Origin: Euryhalocaulis sp050486445
GTDB lineage: Bacteria; Pseudomonadota; Alphaproteobacteria; Caulobacterales; Maricaulaceae
Length of the DNA: 64,000 bases
NCBI GenBank assembly: GCA_050486445.1
Contig: JBJHDH010000010.1
Location: 17,328-81,327 of the forward strand
Reading direction: 5' to 3'
Made by a program: the position numbers and the translations under genes
Notes under the pieces: model-generated
Databases searched by the model: none
The model's input: only the letters and a program-made list of their open reading frames with translations
What the model was told of the DNA's origin: nothing
Shown: positions 50,108 to 58,924 of the stretch, piece by piece
Position numbering within the stretch: position 1 is the stretch's first letter
Layout of the letters: every line of letters starts with the position of its first letter

Positions 50108-50902
50108 CTATTGCAACGGCGAGTATTCGGTCGGGACCAGCATCAGCGATTCCGGCGGGCCAGACATCAGCGGACCGTCACGTTCGGATTCCTGCGCCAC
50201 CTCCTGCCATTCCGGATCGGTGAGGAACGCCCTCCATGCGGCGTTGCGCGCATCGGCGTCCGGGAACGCCACGAAATAGAGCAGCGTGGTTTCCGGCATG
50301 TCCTGGCCCGGCAGCGGCGTGAAATAGAGCACGTTCCCGATGCCGTGCGTTTCGAAAAGCCCCAGCGTATGGTCGCGGAAGCGTGCGTTCAGCGCCTCCA
50401 GCCGGCCATCAGCCGCGTGATAGGTGCGCATTTCGTACACATGCGCGGTATCCTCCGTGGGCGGAACCGGCGCCGGCGAATAATCCGTGGGGGCCAGCAG
50501 CACGGTCTGGAATGCAATCGGCGTCGATCCGGACTCGGACCGCATCGCAGCCAGTTCGCCCAGCTCGGGATCGGCGGCCAGCGCCTGCCACGCGGCGTCA
50601 CGCGCCGCACGATCGGGATAGGACAGCAGGAAGACCACACGCTCGTCCGCCGTGTCCAGCGGCAGCCAATAGCCGACATTGGTCATGCCATGGCTTTCCA
50701 GAAGCGCGGCGCCCTTGTCGCGGAAACTCTGGCTCAGCTCGGTCAGCCGGCCTTCGGGCGCGGTATAGATGCGCAGCTCGTAGAGCCCGTTCTCCGGGGC
50801 GTCCTGCGCCAGGGTCTGCGTAGTCAGGGCGGCCGTCAGGGCCGCGGCCAGAAACCCGGCGCCGCACGCGCCCCGCGCAAGAGTTCCGATGCCCATATCC
50901 AT
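50108..50902 (-). CDS. Exported tandem NIPSNAP domain protein
   Basis: 264 residues, signal peptide ending Q-T-L-A-Q near residue 33. Two NIPSNAP (ferredoxin-like alpha+beta) domains in tandem: YELRIYTAPEGRLTELSQSF with GMTNVGYWLPLD, and YEMRTYHAADGRLEALNARF with GIGNVLYFTPLP. Each has a matching aromatic-rich strand (VVFLLSYPD; LLYFVAFPD) and a D-A-A-W-x-A helix. The fold dimerises; the double-domain form may be an internal dimer. NIPSNAP proteins have no firm biochemical role. ATG at 50902 starts the signal peptide. Confidence 0.85.
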   Translation of the reverse strand: MDMGIGTLARGACGAGFLAAALTAALTTQTLAQDAPENGLYELRIYTAPEGRLTELSQSFRDKGAALLESHGMTNVGYWLPLDTADERVVFLLSYPDRAARDAAWQALAADPELGELAAMRSESGSTPIAFQTVLLAPTDYSPAPVPPTEDTAHVYEMRTYHAADGRLEALNARFRDHTLGLFETHGIGNVLYFTPLPGQDMPETTLLYFVAFPDADARNAAWRAFLTDPEWQEVAQESERDGPLMSGPPESLMLVPTEYSPLQ

Positions 50903-50962
50903 TTCTCCCGATTCGATGGCGCCTGGCCCGTCCCGCGAGTCTACACGGAATTCAGGCCCGGC

Positions 50963-52045
50963 CTAGGCGCTCGAGTGTTCCTGCGCCGGCGAAGGCATAT
51001 TCTGGAGCGGCTGCGTATGAGGTGGCGTCTGATCCCCCATCCGCGCTTTCATCTGACGCGCCGCCCTCCGCCTGCGCACCAGCGCCCCGGCGTCCCTGAA
51101 CGGTTCCAGATACAGCCCGCGAATGGTCCGCATCCGCTCTGTCGAATCCGCGTCGATGCCGAAATTCAGCTTCTCCCGCGCCTTCGGCACATAGAGCGTT
51201 CCGAACATCCAGTCCCACAGCGCGAACTGCGACCCGTAATTGCGGTTGAAATGCCGCGGATCCTTGCTGTGATGAATCTGGTGCATGGCCGGGCTGATGA
51301 AAAGATACGACCAGCGCGGGCCGAACGACAGCCAGATATGCGAATGCCGCAGATTGGCGCCCATGAAGTCGAACAGGAAGCGGCCCGCATTCACGCCGAA
51401 AATCGTCAGCGGAGAGAGCTTGCCGGGATAGATCAGCATAAAGACGCCGGTGACGATGCCGATAGCCAGCACGCTGCGCAGGATATTGACCAGGCCATTC
51501 ACCGGATGCGCGCGCATCTGGGAAATCGGCACCAGGACTTCCGGCGAATGGTGCACCTTGTGGAACTGCCACAGCAGCGGGCTGTCATGCATGATGCGAT
51601 GCGCCCAGTAACGGAAGAAATCCTCCGTCACGACCAGGCAGATCGTATAGGCGGCGATAAGAGCGATGCCGGCCGCCACGGTCTGTCCCCCGGTTTCGGC
51701 GGCGGCGGGCGTGGCGGCAAAGCCCAGGCCCATCAGCAGCATCCCGCCAAGGCCGGCGAGCAGCGCGATGGCCAGCTTGTCGAACAGCACGAAGCGATAA
51801 TCGAGCAACGCCGAGCGGTGTAGCCAGACCGAACGCGGGAAGATGAAGGCGAACAGGTTCTTGCCCGCGACATCCGGGTCCGTCCGGCGCTGATAATACC
51901 AGACCAGCCCGGCCAGCACGAAGGACGAGGCCAGCGCGGCCCCGTGAAAGCGCGACAGAATTTTCTCCAGCCCCGACAGAATCCAGGACGCCACCACGGA
52001 CGCCTGCTGAAGGATGGCGAGTTCCCCTGCCCCGAGATCGGTCAT
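50963..52045 (-). CDS. Sterol desaturase/fatty acid hydroxylase family protein
   Basis: 360-residue membrane di-iron hydroxylase or desaturase. The eight-histidine pattern is complete: HRIMHDS, FHKVHHSPE, and HQIHHSKDPRHFNRNYG, distributed among about six helices. The family includes C-4 sterol oxidase, carotenoid hydroxylase-like and alkylglycerol mono-oxygenase-like enzymes; the SFGPRWSYLFISPAMHQIHHS block is typical of the bacterial sterol-desaturase group. The C-terminal 60 residues are charged and cytoplasmic. ATG at 52045 is preferred to 52078 because the latter adds a non-family N-terminus. Substrate unknown; no sterol genes nearby. Confidence 0.88.
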   Translation of the reverse strand: MTDLGAGELAILQQASVVASWILSGLEKILSRFHGAALASSFVLAGLVWYYQRRTDPDVAGKNLFAFIFPRSVWLHRSALLDYRFVLFDKLAIALLAGLGGMLLMGLGFAATPAAAETGGQTVAAGIALIAAYTICLVVTEDFFRYWAHRIMHDSPLLWQFHKVHHSPEVLVPISQMRAHPVNGLVNILRSVLAIGIVTGVFMLIYPGKLSPLTIFGVNAGRFLFDFMGANLRHSHIWLSFGPRWSYLFISPAMHQIHHSKDPRHFNRNYGSQFALWDWMFGTLYVPKAREKLNFGIDADSTERMRTIRGLYLEPFRDAGALVRRRRAARQMKARMGDQTPPHTQPLQNMPSPAQEHSSA

Positions 52046-52212
52046 CACAAACCCCTCACGCGCCATCTCCGGCCACAATGATTCACCGGAGGAACGGCAT
52101 CGAATAACATAAGGTTTAAGGCGCGATTAGGGCATCGCACTCACAGAGGGTTCATCGTGATATTTTAGGGTCAAAGGTGCGGTGTTTTTGCAACAAAGAC
52201 GGGAGGAGCCCC

Positions 52213-52620
52213 ATGACCCCTGACAGATTTATGAGTGTTGCAATGGCCACAATGGCCTGCGCACTGGCTGCCGGATGCGCGGCGCCCCCGAGTGAGGGAG
52301 GCGCGGCCCTTGCCGGTGCGAATCAGTCCGATTGCTTCAGCGTCCGGTCCGTCACCGGCTTTAACGAGGTGGACCGGACCACGGTGCGGGTGAATATCGG
52401 CCAGCACCGGTCCTACGATGTCCATGTCGTCGCGACATGTCAGGAGCTGGACTGGACCGACCGGATCGCACTGACGGCCCGCTCTGGCAACTTTCTGTGC
52501 GTCGGACGCGGATTCGGCCAGGGCGAGGTCCGCACACGGGGCGATCGCTGCACCATTGTCGATATCACCCATTCCCCGCGCCCGCCCGAGCCGGGTGAAG
52601 AGGCCCCGGCGGAAAGCTGA
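52213..52620 (+). CDS. DUF6491-like lipoprotein
   Basis: 135 residues. A lipobox ALAAGC near residue 22 predicts a lipoprotein anchored in the membrane. The mature part has the spaced pattern DCFSVRSVTGFNEVD, YDVHVVATCQELDWTDRIAL and NFLCVGRGFGQG, which I recognise as DUF6491: a small beta-rich periplasmic protein with three or four cysteines. Short acidic Pro-rich C-terminus. ATG at 52213 follows GGGAGGAG. Function unknown; widespread in Caulobacterales and relatives. Confidence 0.8.
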   Translation: MTPDRFMSVAMATMACALAAGCAAPPSEGGAALAGANQSDCFSVRSVTGFNEVDRTTVRVNIGQHRSYDVHVVATCQELDWTDRIALTARSGNFLCVGRGFGQGEVRTRGDRCTIVDITHSPRPPEPGEEAPAES

Positions 52621-52649
52621 CCGGGGGAAAACGCAAACCGGCAGGAAAA

Positions 52650-52726
52650 TGGTACCGCGGGAGGGTCTCGAACCCACGACCTCCGGATCCACAATCCGGC
52701 GCTCTAACCAACTGAGCTACCGCGGC
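52650..52726 (-). tRNA. tRNA-His (anticodon GTG), alphaproteobacterial type
   Basis: On the minus strand: GCCGCGG acceptor 5' strand, D-arm AGCTCAGTTGGTTAGAGC, anticodon loop TTGTGGA with GTG, T-loop GGTTCGAGACC, 3' strand CCGCGGT, then A and encoded CCA. G1 faces U72 and the discriminator is A73, not C73; so the usual G-1:C73 pair cannot form. This is the derived histidine tRNA of a large alphaproteobacterial clade. Confidence 0.93.
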
Positions 52727-52823
52727 CCGTCAGAGGCGCGAACCTATATAAGGCCCGCGCCGGATGGGAAAGGGGTCAGGGCCGCCTCTTCCCCCTGTTC
52801 CGGGACAGACGCGGCGGGCGCGG

Positions 52824-53594
52824 TCAATAGCCGCGCTGGGCGATGTAGCGCTCGATCTCCACGATGCGGGAGGCCGGGTCCGGGTGGGTGGACAGAAAGG
52901 CCGGGCTGCGCGCCCCGCCCTCGGCCGCCATCTTCTGCCACAGCGTGATCGCCTCGCGCGGCTGATAACCGGCGGCGACCATATAGTCGATGCCGAGCAG
53001 ATCGGCCTGGTTTTCCGCGCCGCGCGAATAGGGCAGTACGACGCCATATTGCGCACCCATGCCGAACACCTGCTGCCATGTGCGCACCGAATCGGGGTTC
53101 TGGCCGCCAAGCACGCCGCCCAGAACCTGGGCCCCCACGCCCGCGCCAACCTGACGGCTGTAGCGTTCCGCCGCATGACGAGCGGTGACGTGGCCGATTT
53201 CATGCCCCAGGACGGCGGCGAGCTGATCGTCGGTGTCGGCCAGCTGCATCATGCCACGATAGACGCCGATCTGGCCGCCCGGCAGAACGAAGGCGTTACG
53301 CTCATCCGAATCGAACACCACCACTTCCCAGGGCATGTGCTGGAGATTCGCGGCCTGGACCAGACGGTTCGAGACGCGCCGCGCGCGGTCATTCAGCGCC
53401 TGATCGCGCGAAACCCGCTCTTCCGACAGCATCTGGGCCCAGGCCTGATCGGCCATCTGTGCAAGCTGGGCGTCGCCCACCAGGATGAACTGGCTCTGCC
53501 CTGTATAGGGATTGGTCTCGCAGGCCGCCACGAACAGTGCGCAAGCGGCGAGCGCGCCAACACGAACGCCGGGCATTGAGAACCGTACAGGCAT
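52824..53594 (-). CDS. M48 family metalloprotease, lipoprotein
   Basis: 256 residues. Lipobox LFVAAC near residue 25, then a zinc metalloprotease domain: NAFVLPGGQIGVYRGMM, the HExxH motif as LGHEIGHVTARH and the third ligand in ENQADLLGIDYM. Similar to LoiP/YggG-type outer-membrane-linked proteases that degrade misfolded envelope proteins. The C-terminal STHPDPASRIVEIE motif is typical. ATG at 53594; longer starts lack support and would place the signal peptide internally. Divergent from the SIMPL gene. Confidence 0.9.
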   Translation of the reverse strand: MPVRFSMPGVRVGALAACALFVAACETNPYTGQSQFILVGDAQLAQMADQAWAQMLSEERVSRDQALNDRARRVSNRLVQAANLQHMPWEVVVFDSDERNAFVLPGGQIGVYRGMMQLADTDDQLAAVLGHEIGHVTARHAAERYSRQVGAGVGAQVLGGVLGGQNPDSVRTWQQVFGMGAQYGVVLPYSRGAENQADLLGIDYMVAAGYQPREAITLWQKMAAEGGARSPAFLSTHPDPASRIVEIERYIAQRGY

Positions 53595-53794
53595 TGGAGC
53601 GCCTCCCCTTTGGGTTCGGACAGACAATGTCCGGCGCCAGAATACGGTTCCCCGGGGGCGGTTCGCCACCGCTTTTCGTCTTTCTTTTTCCCGGCGCTTG
53701 CGTTCACGAAAAGGCCGTCTTTACCGGCTTTCCTGTCCATGCTTGCTTCTTCCGCCCGCCTGCGAATGGCGGGCGCATGATGAGGGGAATGGCC

Positions 53795-54538
53795 ATGGCG
53801 TTCGGCGACCGGAGCGTGGGCGTCGCAGCGGGCTTTCTGTCCGCCCTGCTGGTGGGCGCGGGAATCATTGCCGCTGGCTGGTTTGTCGGCAAAGGCTTCG
53901 AGGCCGGGCGCGTCCAGCCTTCCTTTGTAACGGTGAAGGGCCTGGCCGAACGCGAAGTGCGCGCGGACATGGCCTTGTGGCCGATCAAATTTCAGGTTTC
54001 GGGCAATGACTTGGCGCTGGTCCAGCAGGGCGTAGAGGCCAATCTGGAGACCATATCCGGCTTTCTGATCCAGGCCGGTTTCGCCGCGAACGAAATTCAG
54101 GTTCAGGGGCTTCAGGTGAACGATTACGGCCTGGGTTATGGCGGCCAGCGGCCGGCGGAACGCTATGCCGTGAATCAATCCGTGCTGGTGCGGTCCGGCA
54201 ATGTCGATCTTGTCGCCGATGTCAGCCGGCGGCTGGGCGAATTGCTGCGTCAGGGCATCGTGTTGCAACAGGACTGGCAGGCGATGGGCCCGACCTATGT
54301 GTTTACCCGCTTGAACGACATCAAACCCGACATGATCGCCGAGGCCACCAATGAGGCGCGCCGCGCCGCCGATCAGTTCGCGCAGGATTCCGGCGCGGCG
54401 CTGGGCGGCATCCGCACCGCCGATCAGGGCGTGTTCCAGATTCTGCCGCGCGACCAGCTGGCCGGTTCCGGCGAGGCGGAACAGATTTTCAAGACGGTGC
54501 GCGTGGTCTCCACCATCTCCTATAATCTGGAGGATTAG
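53795..54538 (+). CDS. SIMPL (DUF541) domain protein
   Basis: About 247 residues: an N-terminal membrane anchor (SVGVAAGFLSALLVGAGIIA), then a SIMPL domain with VTVKGLAEREVRADMALWPI, VNQSVLVRSGNVDLVADVSR, the conserved YVFTRLNDIKPDMIAEATNE and ARRAADQFAQDSGAALGGIR. SIMPL proteins form large rings or associate with the envelope; E. coli YggE is linked to oxidative stress protection. Of four possible ATGs between 53777 and 53795, the last is chosen because AGGGGA lies 6 nt before it. Followed after 7 bp by the crystallin-like gene. Confidence 0.85.
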   Translation: MAFGDRSVGVAAGFLSALLVGAGIIAAGWFVGKGFEAGRVQPSFVTVKGLAEREVRADMALWPIKFQVSGNDLALVQQGVEANLETISGFLIQAGFAANEIQVQGLQVNDYGLGYGGQRPAERYAVNQSVLVRSGNVDLVADVSRRLGELLRQGIVLQQDWQAMGPTYVFTRLNDIKPDMIAEATNEARRAADQFAQDSGAALGGIRTADQGVFQILPRDQLAGSGEAEQIFKTVRVVSTISYNLED

Positions 54539-54545
54539 CGCCGCG

Positions 54546-55511
54546 ATGCGGGCCGCCGCTTTTCTCGCCTTTGCCTGCGGCCTTGCCGCGCCCGGCGCCG
54601 CCATGGCGCAGGCGCTGGAGCTGTTCGACTTTCCCAATTTCCAGGGCGCCAGCCTGCGGGTAGAGCGCGATGTCGCGGATCTCGGGCCCGGCGGCTTTGA
54701 CAATATGGCGACCAGCATCCGCGTCCCTGGCGGCGTTTGGGAAATCTGTGAGGGCGCCGGATATCAGGAGTGCAGGGTCATTTCCGGGGATATCTGGGAT
54801 TTGCAACCGATGGGGATGAACAACCGAATCTCCTCGGTCCGGCGCATAGATGCGACGGCGCCCGGCGGCGCGGGAATCAGCGGCGGCGGAGTCGGGGGCG
54901 GCGCCGATACGCCCTGGGGACCGCCGCCCGGCCCCGGTCCGGCGCCAGGGCCAGCGCCCAGCCTAACGCTCTACGAGACCATCAATTATGGCGGCCGCAG
55001 CGTGACGCTGAATTCGGGCGCGGAGCTGCGTTTCGAGACGTTCGACAACCGCGCGCGCAGCCTCCGGGCCGTGGGCGAATGGACACTGTGCGAGGGAGCG
55101 AACCTGACCGGACGCTGCGAGCGCATCACCGGCGACATCCCCGATCTGAACCGCATCGCCATGTCGCGCACGATCTCTTCCGTGGCGCCGGCGCAGCAGG
55201 CCGGTCCGCCCTGGCCGCCGCCCGGCGGAGGAACGGCGCCGGGAACAGGGCCCATCGCCGGGCCGCCGCTGCCGGATGGTCCTGTGGGACCGGGCGGCGA
55301 GCGGATGCTGGCCGGTGACCGCGCCGCCTTCTTTCCCCTGCCCTCAATCCCGGCCGCACGGCTCGGCGGCTGTTTGCGCGGGGATGCGCGCGCCTGTGAA
55401 AACGAGGTGGATCAGTATTGCCGCGGCCGGCCAGGCGGCTGGGTTGGCGGCGCCTATTACGCCGTGGATACGCGGCGGCAGATTCTGACCGACGTGCTCT
55501 GCGTCCGCTGA
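54546..55511 (+). CDS. Exported protein with two beta/gamma-crystallin-like domains
   Basis: 321 residues, signal peptide ending A-A-M-A-Q near residue 22. Two modules of about 80 residues: LELFDFPNFQGASLRVERDV with WEICEGAGYQECRVISGDI, and LTLYETINYGGRSVTLNSGA with WTLCEGANLTGRCERITGDI; both end with an N-R-I-S-S-V or R-T-I-S-S-V strand, as in crystallin Greek-key and peptidase-inhibitor I36-type proteins. Pro/Gly-rich linkers separate the modules and a C-terminal domain with four cysteines (GGCLRGDARACENEVDQYCR). Secreted, disulphide-rich; function unknown. Co-transcribed with the SIMPL gene. Confidence 0.8.
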   Translation: MRAAAFLAFACGLAAPGAAMAQALELFDFPNFQGASLRVERDVADLGPGGFDNMATSIRVPGGVWEICEGAGYQECRVISGDIWDLQPMGMNNRISSVRRIDATAPGGAGISGGGVGGGADTPWGPPPGPGPAPGPAPSLTLYETINYGGRSVTLNSGAELRFETFDNRARSLRAVGEWTLCEGANLTGRCERITGDIPDLNRIAMSRTISSVAPAQQAGPPWPPPGGGTAPGTGPIAGPPLPDGPVGPGGERMLAGDRAAFFPLPSIPAARLGGCLRGDARACENEVDQYCRGRPGGWVGGAYYAVDTRRQILTDVLCVR

Positions 55512-56505
55512 TTCCGGGCGTGCGCCATCAGCGCCGCGCGGTTGGGCCGCCGGATCATAGGCAAGTGAGGGAAGCGGGGCGCCCGCGGGGAACGCGGGTG
55601 TTCCTGTTCTGGTACGTATGGTGCGCCCCCTTTGAGCGCCCCGCGCGTGGATTTGCCGGAACGTCTCCGTCCCGATTCCAGTCCAGGGTTTTGACGCGGT
55701 CGGTCGTTTAGTGCCGCTCGCCGCCCTGAAGGCCCTGCCGGAGCTTCAGGCTATCATCCCTGAAGCACGGACAGGCCACGCACTTCCTTCCCCCACGTTG
55801 ATTGCGCGCGTCCCCCGTGAGGAAGGAACAGCGCCATCCTATGCGCAGCGGAGAGGTGTAGGAGGTTTGCGGAAACTTCCCCGCTTTTTGTGCGCCCCCC
55901 GCGCTTCCGCCTTCGCCGAAGCGCCAAAGCGCCGCGACGGTGCGACGGCGGCGAGACGCGCGTTTCAACGCGCTCCTCAGCATGAGGGCGAATTGAGCAC
56001 GGTGAGTGCCCACGCATTTTTTCTCCTAACCTCAGACCTCATCCCGAGGAGCGCCCACAGGGCGCGTCTCGAGGGACGATCCAGGGTGACGCAGACATTT
56101 GTGGATTCTGGAGCGTGCTTCGAGACACACGTTGTCGTCGCCGGACGACAACGTGTTCCTCAGCATGAGGGTGGTGGATGGTATGGGCGCCATGCCTGCA
56201 TCCGCCCCCCTTCACCAGTCTTCGCCGCGAAGCGGCGGAGACTGCCACGCCGAAGCCAACGGCGAAGGCTGGCGACACGTCTCGCGGATTCGACCTGGTA
56301 GGCCACCCTTCGGGTGATCCCCCTCCCCCGTGCTACGCGCAGGGGAGGATTAACCGAGCCCGCTACGCGCTGGTGAGATCAACCGCGCATCTTCGGGCGC
56401 ACAATAACGCCAAGCCGTATCACCTGCGCCGCTATGGCGGAATGACGCTCAAAAGAAAAGGCCCGCCAAAAGGCGGGCCTTTCCCCTTGCATAACCCCTA
56501 AGGGT
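55512..56505. repeat. Long noncoding gap with dispersed repeat copy E
   Basis: 994 bp without a supportable gene. 55512-55965 shows nothing I can name. About 56037-56175 is a full repeat copy: CCTCATCCCGAGGAGCGCCC, GTCTCGAGGGACGATCCAGG, GGAGCGTGCTTCGAGACAC and CCTCAGCATGAGGGTGG; an extra half copy, CTCCTCAGCATGAGGGC, is at about 55973-55990. Boundary palindrome CCTCCCCC...GGGGAGG lies at 56323-56349. ORFs in this region are repeat-derived. Confidence 0.65.
56457..56482 (-). terminator. Terminator of the OmpA-family gene
   Basis: AAAGGCCCGCC (56457-56467) pairs with GGCGGGCCTTT (56472-56482), loop AAAA. On the minus strand the stem is followed by TTTTCTTTT. Confidence 0.85.
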
Positions 56506-57603
56506 TTAGCTGGACGCGCCGTTCACCCGGATGATGACTTCCGAGCGACGGTTCAGCGGCTCGCGGACGCCATCGGGCGTCTGCACCGCCGGGCGGCTTT
56601 CGCCGTAGGCGTTGGTCGTGATGTTGCCGGCAGGAACGCCCTGCTGCACCAGACGCTCGCTGACCGAGTTGGCGCGGCGCTGGGACAGGCCGACATTGTA
56701 GGCCGCAGGACCGGACCGGTCAGCGTGGCCGTCGATCTGGACGCTGGCGACGCCGCATTCGCGGGCGCGCTGCGCAGCGGTCTGGATGACGGACGCAGCC
56801 TGATCGGTGATGTCCGAGCGATCCCACTCGAAATACACCACGAACTCGACGTTCTCACACGCCGGCGCCGGAGGCGGCGGAGGCGGCGGGGGCGGCGGAG
56901 CCGGCGGCGGGGGCGGAGGCGGCGGAGGCGGCGGAGCCGCACGCGTGCCGAAGCTCCAGATCAGGCTGGCGATCACATCGTGGCTCTTGAAATTCTTCAT
57001 TTCGATGCTGCCAGGACCAGCCATGTTGGCGTAGTCGGAGTCGAAAGCGGCCAGGAAGCGATAGCGCAGCTCGGTCGACAGGTTGGAGCCGGTGTCGAAG
57101 CGCACGCCGGCGAGGGCCTGAACAGCTCCCGACCAATCCTTGTCGGTCGTCGCATAGGTCGCGGGACCGAACACGCCCGGCGCGACGATGCTCGGCGCGA
57201 CCGCCGACAGACGCTGGCGCAGGGCGCCCGCGCCGACGCCCAGGAAGGGCGAAATTCCGCCGCCCGTGTCAAAATCGTAGATCGCGTTCACCATCAGCGA
57301 ATAAGTATGGATGTTGCTGTTGGAGAACGGCAGGTTGCCGACTGCACCAGTGTCATCCCACTGGTGGCCGCCTTCGAGCTCGACCCGCAGGCCGTTGCCG
57401 GTTTCATAGCCGATCGCGAGCTGGGGCAGCCAATGGCCCTGGCTCTGGATGTTCCGGCCGCCAAGATGCACCGGGTTATCCGTCAGTTTGATGTCTTGCG
57501 TGGTGCCGTAGCCCACGCCGATACGACCGTACCATTGGGCGCTGGCCACGCCGGGAATGGCGATGGCGGCTACGGCTACGGCCGCGAGAAGCCGTGTTTT
57601 CAT
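56506..57603 (-). CDS. OmpA family outer membrane protein
   Basis: 365 residues. Signal peptide ends G-V-A-S-A-Q near residue 23, then an eight-stranded OmpA/Opr-type barrel (WYGRIGVGYGTTQD, LPQLAIGYETGNGLRVELEG, GISPFLGVGAGALR, ending ASLIWSFGT), a linker of two proline runs (about eleven and ten Pro), and a C-terminal OmpA/MotB domain that holds peptidoglycan: VVYFEWDRSDIT, VQIDGHADRSGPAAYN, LSQRRANSVSERLV and EPLNRRSEVII. ATG at 57603 follows GGAGGGGAG. Probably abundant and structural. The proline linker is encoded by a GGC/GGA-like microsatellite likely to vary in length. Confidence 0.94.
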   Translation of the reverse strand: MKTRLLAAVAVAAIAIPGVASAQWYGRIGVGYGTTQDIKLTDNPVHLGGRNIQSQGHWLPQLAIGYETGNGLRVELEGGHQWDDTGAVGNLPFSNSNIHTYSLMVNAIYDFDTGGGISPFLGVGAGALRQRLSAVAPSIVAPGVFGPATYATTDKDWSGAVQALAGVRFDTGSNLSTELRYRFLAAFDSDYANMAGPGSIEMKNFKSHDVIASLIWSFGTRAAPPPPPPPPPPPAPPPPPPPPPPAPACENVEFVVYFEWDRSDITDQAASVIQTAAQRARECGVASVQIDGHADRSGPAAYNVGLSQRRANSVSERLVQQGVPAGNITTNAYGESRPAVQTPDGVREPLNRRSEVIIRVNGASS

Positions 57604-57788
57604 AATAATACTCCCCTCCTGTAAGCGGGTTTGCGCAACCCGTGCCGGAAATGGAAACGCAACACTGTGCGCCCGGTTCCAGTTTCCGATACGAATCACA
57701 CCTACGGACGGCGCGAGCCATCTTCAGAAGCAATTTGAGCGTCTATCCCCGATATTGTCAAAGAAAATCCAGCAATGACGCCAAATTA

Positions 57789-58220
57789 TCACGACGATGT
57801 TGCAATTTGGTCGAGGCGCTGAAGCTCTTTCGGCGTATAATTTTCATCATGTTTGGCGAGCACCCGGCCGGCGCGGAACGCGCCCTGCTCGTTGAACACA
57901 CCTTCGGCGATCACCCCCTGGCCTTCGCGGAACAGGGCCGGCAATGCCCCGGCATAGGCGACATCCATGCTGGCCACCCCGTCCGTTATGGTAAACACGA
58001 GTTCGGCTCCAATGCCGTGGCGGACGCTGCCCTCTTCCACCAGCCCGCCGACGCGGACGCGCTGGCCTGCAGGGGGCGGCGCCTCGGCGATTTCCGACGG
58101 CAGCCGGAAAAACTGGACATTATCGCGCAGGGCGAACAGCGCGAGCGCCGTTGCGCCCGCCGCCAGAACGATTACGAAAAGCGCCAAGCTAAGACGCCGG
58201 TTACGCCGGGGAGGCCGCAT
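57789..58220 (-). CDS. ccmE: Cytochrome c maturation protein CcmE
   Basis: 143-residue periplasmic haem chaperone anchored by one helix (LSLALFVIVLAAGATALALF). It receives haem from CcmABCD and passes it to the ligation complex. Family motifs: VRVGGLVEEGSVRHG, VFTITDGVASMDVAYAGALP, LFREGQGVIAEGVF and the haem-binding LAKHDENYTP with the covalent His. ATG at 58220. Divergent from ccmA; the two start codons overlap, leaving no separate promoter space. Confidence 0.95.
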   Translation of the reverse strand: MRPPRRNRRLSLALFVIVLAAGATALALFALRDNVQFFRLPSEIAEAPPPAGQRVRVGGLVEEGSVRHGIGAELVFTITDGVASMDVAYAGALPALFREGQGVIAEGVFNEQGAFRAGRVLAKHDENYTPKELQRLDQIATSS

Positions 58221-58924
58221 TGGGTGACCCTCTTCTATCTATGTCCGCGAACAAACCGGCGGACCGGGGCGCGCCCGCCGTCCCGGGGACGGCGGCTCCC
58301 CGGGAATATGGGGAATTTCGGCTGGCGGTAAAGGATGTCAGCGTGTCGCGGGGCGGCCGGACGGTGACGGAGGGCGTGACCTTCACGCTGGACCCCGGCG
58401 GCTGGCTGGAGCTGCGCGGCCCCAATGGCGGGGGCAAAACCAGCCTACTGCGCTGTCTGGCCGGGCTGGCCCGCCCCGAATCGGGCCGCATCGAATGGGC
58501 CGAACAAGGCGATGTCTGGCCCGAGCCCGCCACGCGCGGGCTCTGCGCCTGGCTTGGCCATCTGGACGGGCTGCAACCGCATTTCACCGTGCGGGAAACG
58601 CTGGAATTCTGGGCCAAGGCGGGGCCCGGCCCCGATGTGGCGGCCGCCGCGGCGGCGCTGGGGCTGGAACGGTTCCTGGAAACGCCGGCGCGGCGGCTTT
58701 CAGCCGGCTGGCGGCGGCGCACGGGTCTGGCGCGTTTGATCCTGCTGGACCGGCCGCTCTGGCTGCTGGACGAGCCGTTTTCCAATCTGGACGATGACGG
58801 CGTGCGCCTGGCCGAGGCGGCCATTTCCGCGCATCTGGCGCGCGGCGGCGCGGCCGTGGCGGCGACTCATGGCGGAAAAGTCGCCGTGACGGGCGGGCGC
58901 GTGCTGCGCCTGGAGGCGATATGA
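58220..58924 (+). CDS. ccmA: Haem ABC exporter ATPase CcmA
   Basis: About 234 residues. ATPase of the CcmAB complex that drives haem release from CcmC-CcmE. Walker A LRGPNGGGKTSLLRCLAGL, LGHLDGLQPHFTVRETLEFW, a degenerate signature LSAGWRRRTGLARLILL and Walker B LWLLDEPFSNLD fit CcmA. Start is uncertain: TTG at 58220 has GGGGAGG five bases upstream, whereas the ATG at 58241 has no ribosome site. Either way an extra 35-40 residue N-terminal tail precedes the ATPase domain. The stop overlaps ccmB by four bases (ATGA). Confidence 0.92.
   Translation: MGDPLLSMSANKPADRGAPAVPGTAAPREYGEFRLAVKDVSVSRGGRTVTEGVTFTLDPGGWLELRGPNGGGKTSLLRCLAGLARPESGRIEWAEQGDVWPEPATRGLCAWLGHLDGLQPHFTVRETLEFWAKAGPGPDVAAAAAALGLERFLETPARRLSAGWRRRTGLARLILLDRPLWLLDEPFSNLDDDGVRLAEAAISAHLARGGAAVAATHGGKVAVTGGRVLRLEAI

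Noticed and set aside
53393..54718. 441-codon minus-strand frame
   Set aside because: Shadow of the SIMPL gene and M48 gene region; no recognisable protein.
55711..56301. 196-codon plus-strand frame in the large gap
   Set aside because: Runs through repeat copy E and its frame depends on repeat sequence; no homologous character or ribosome site.
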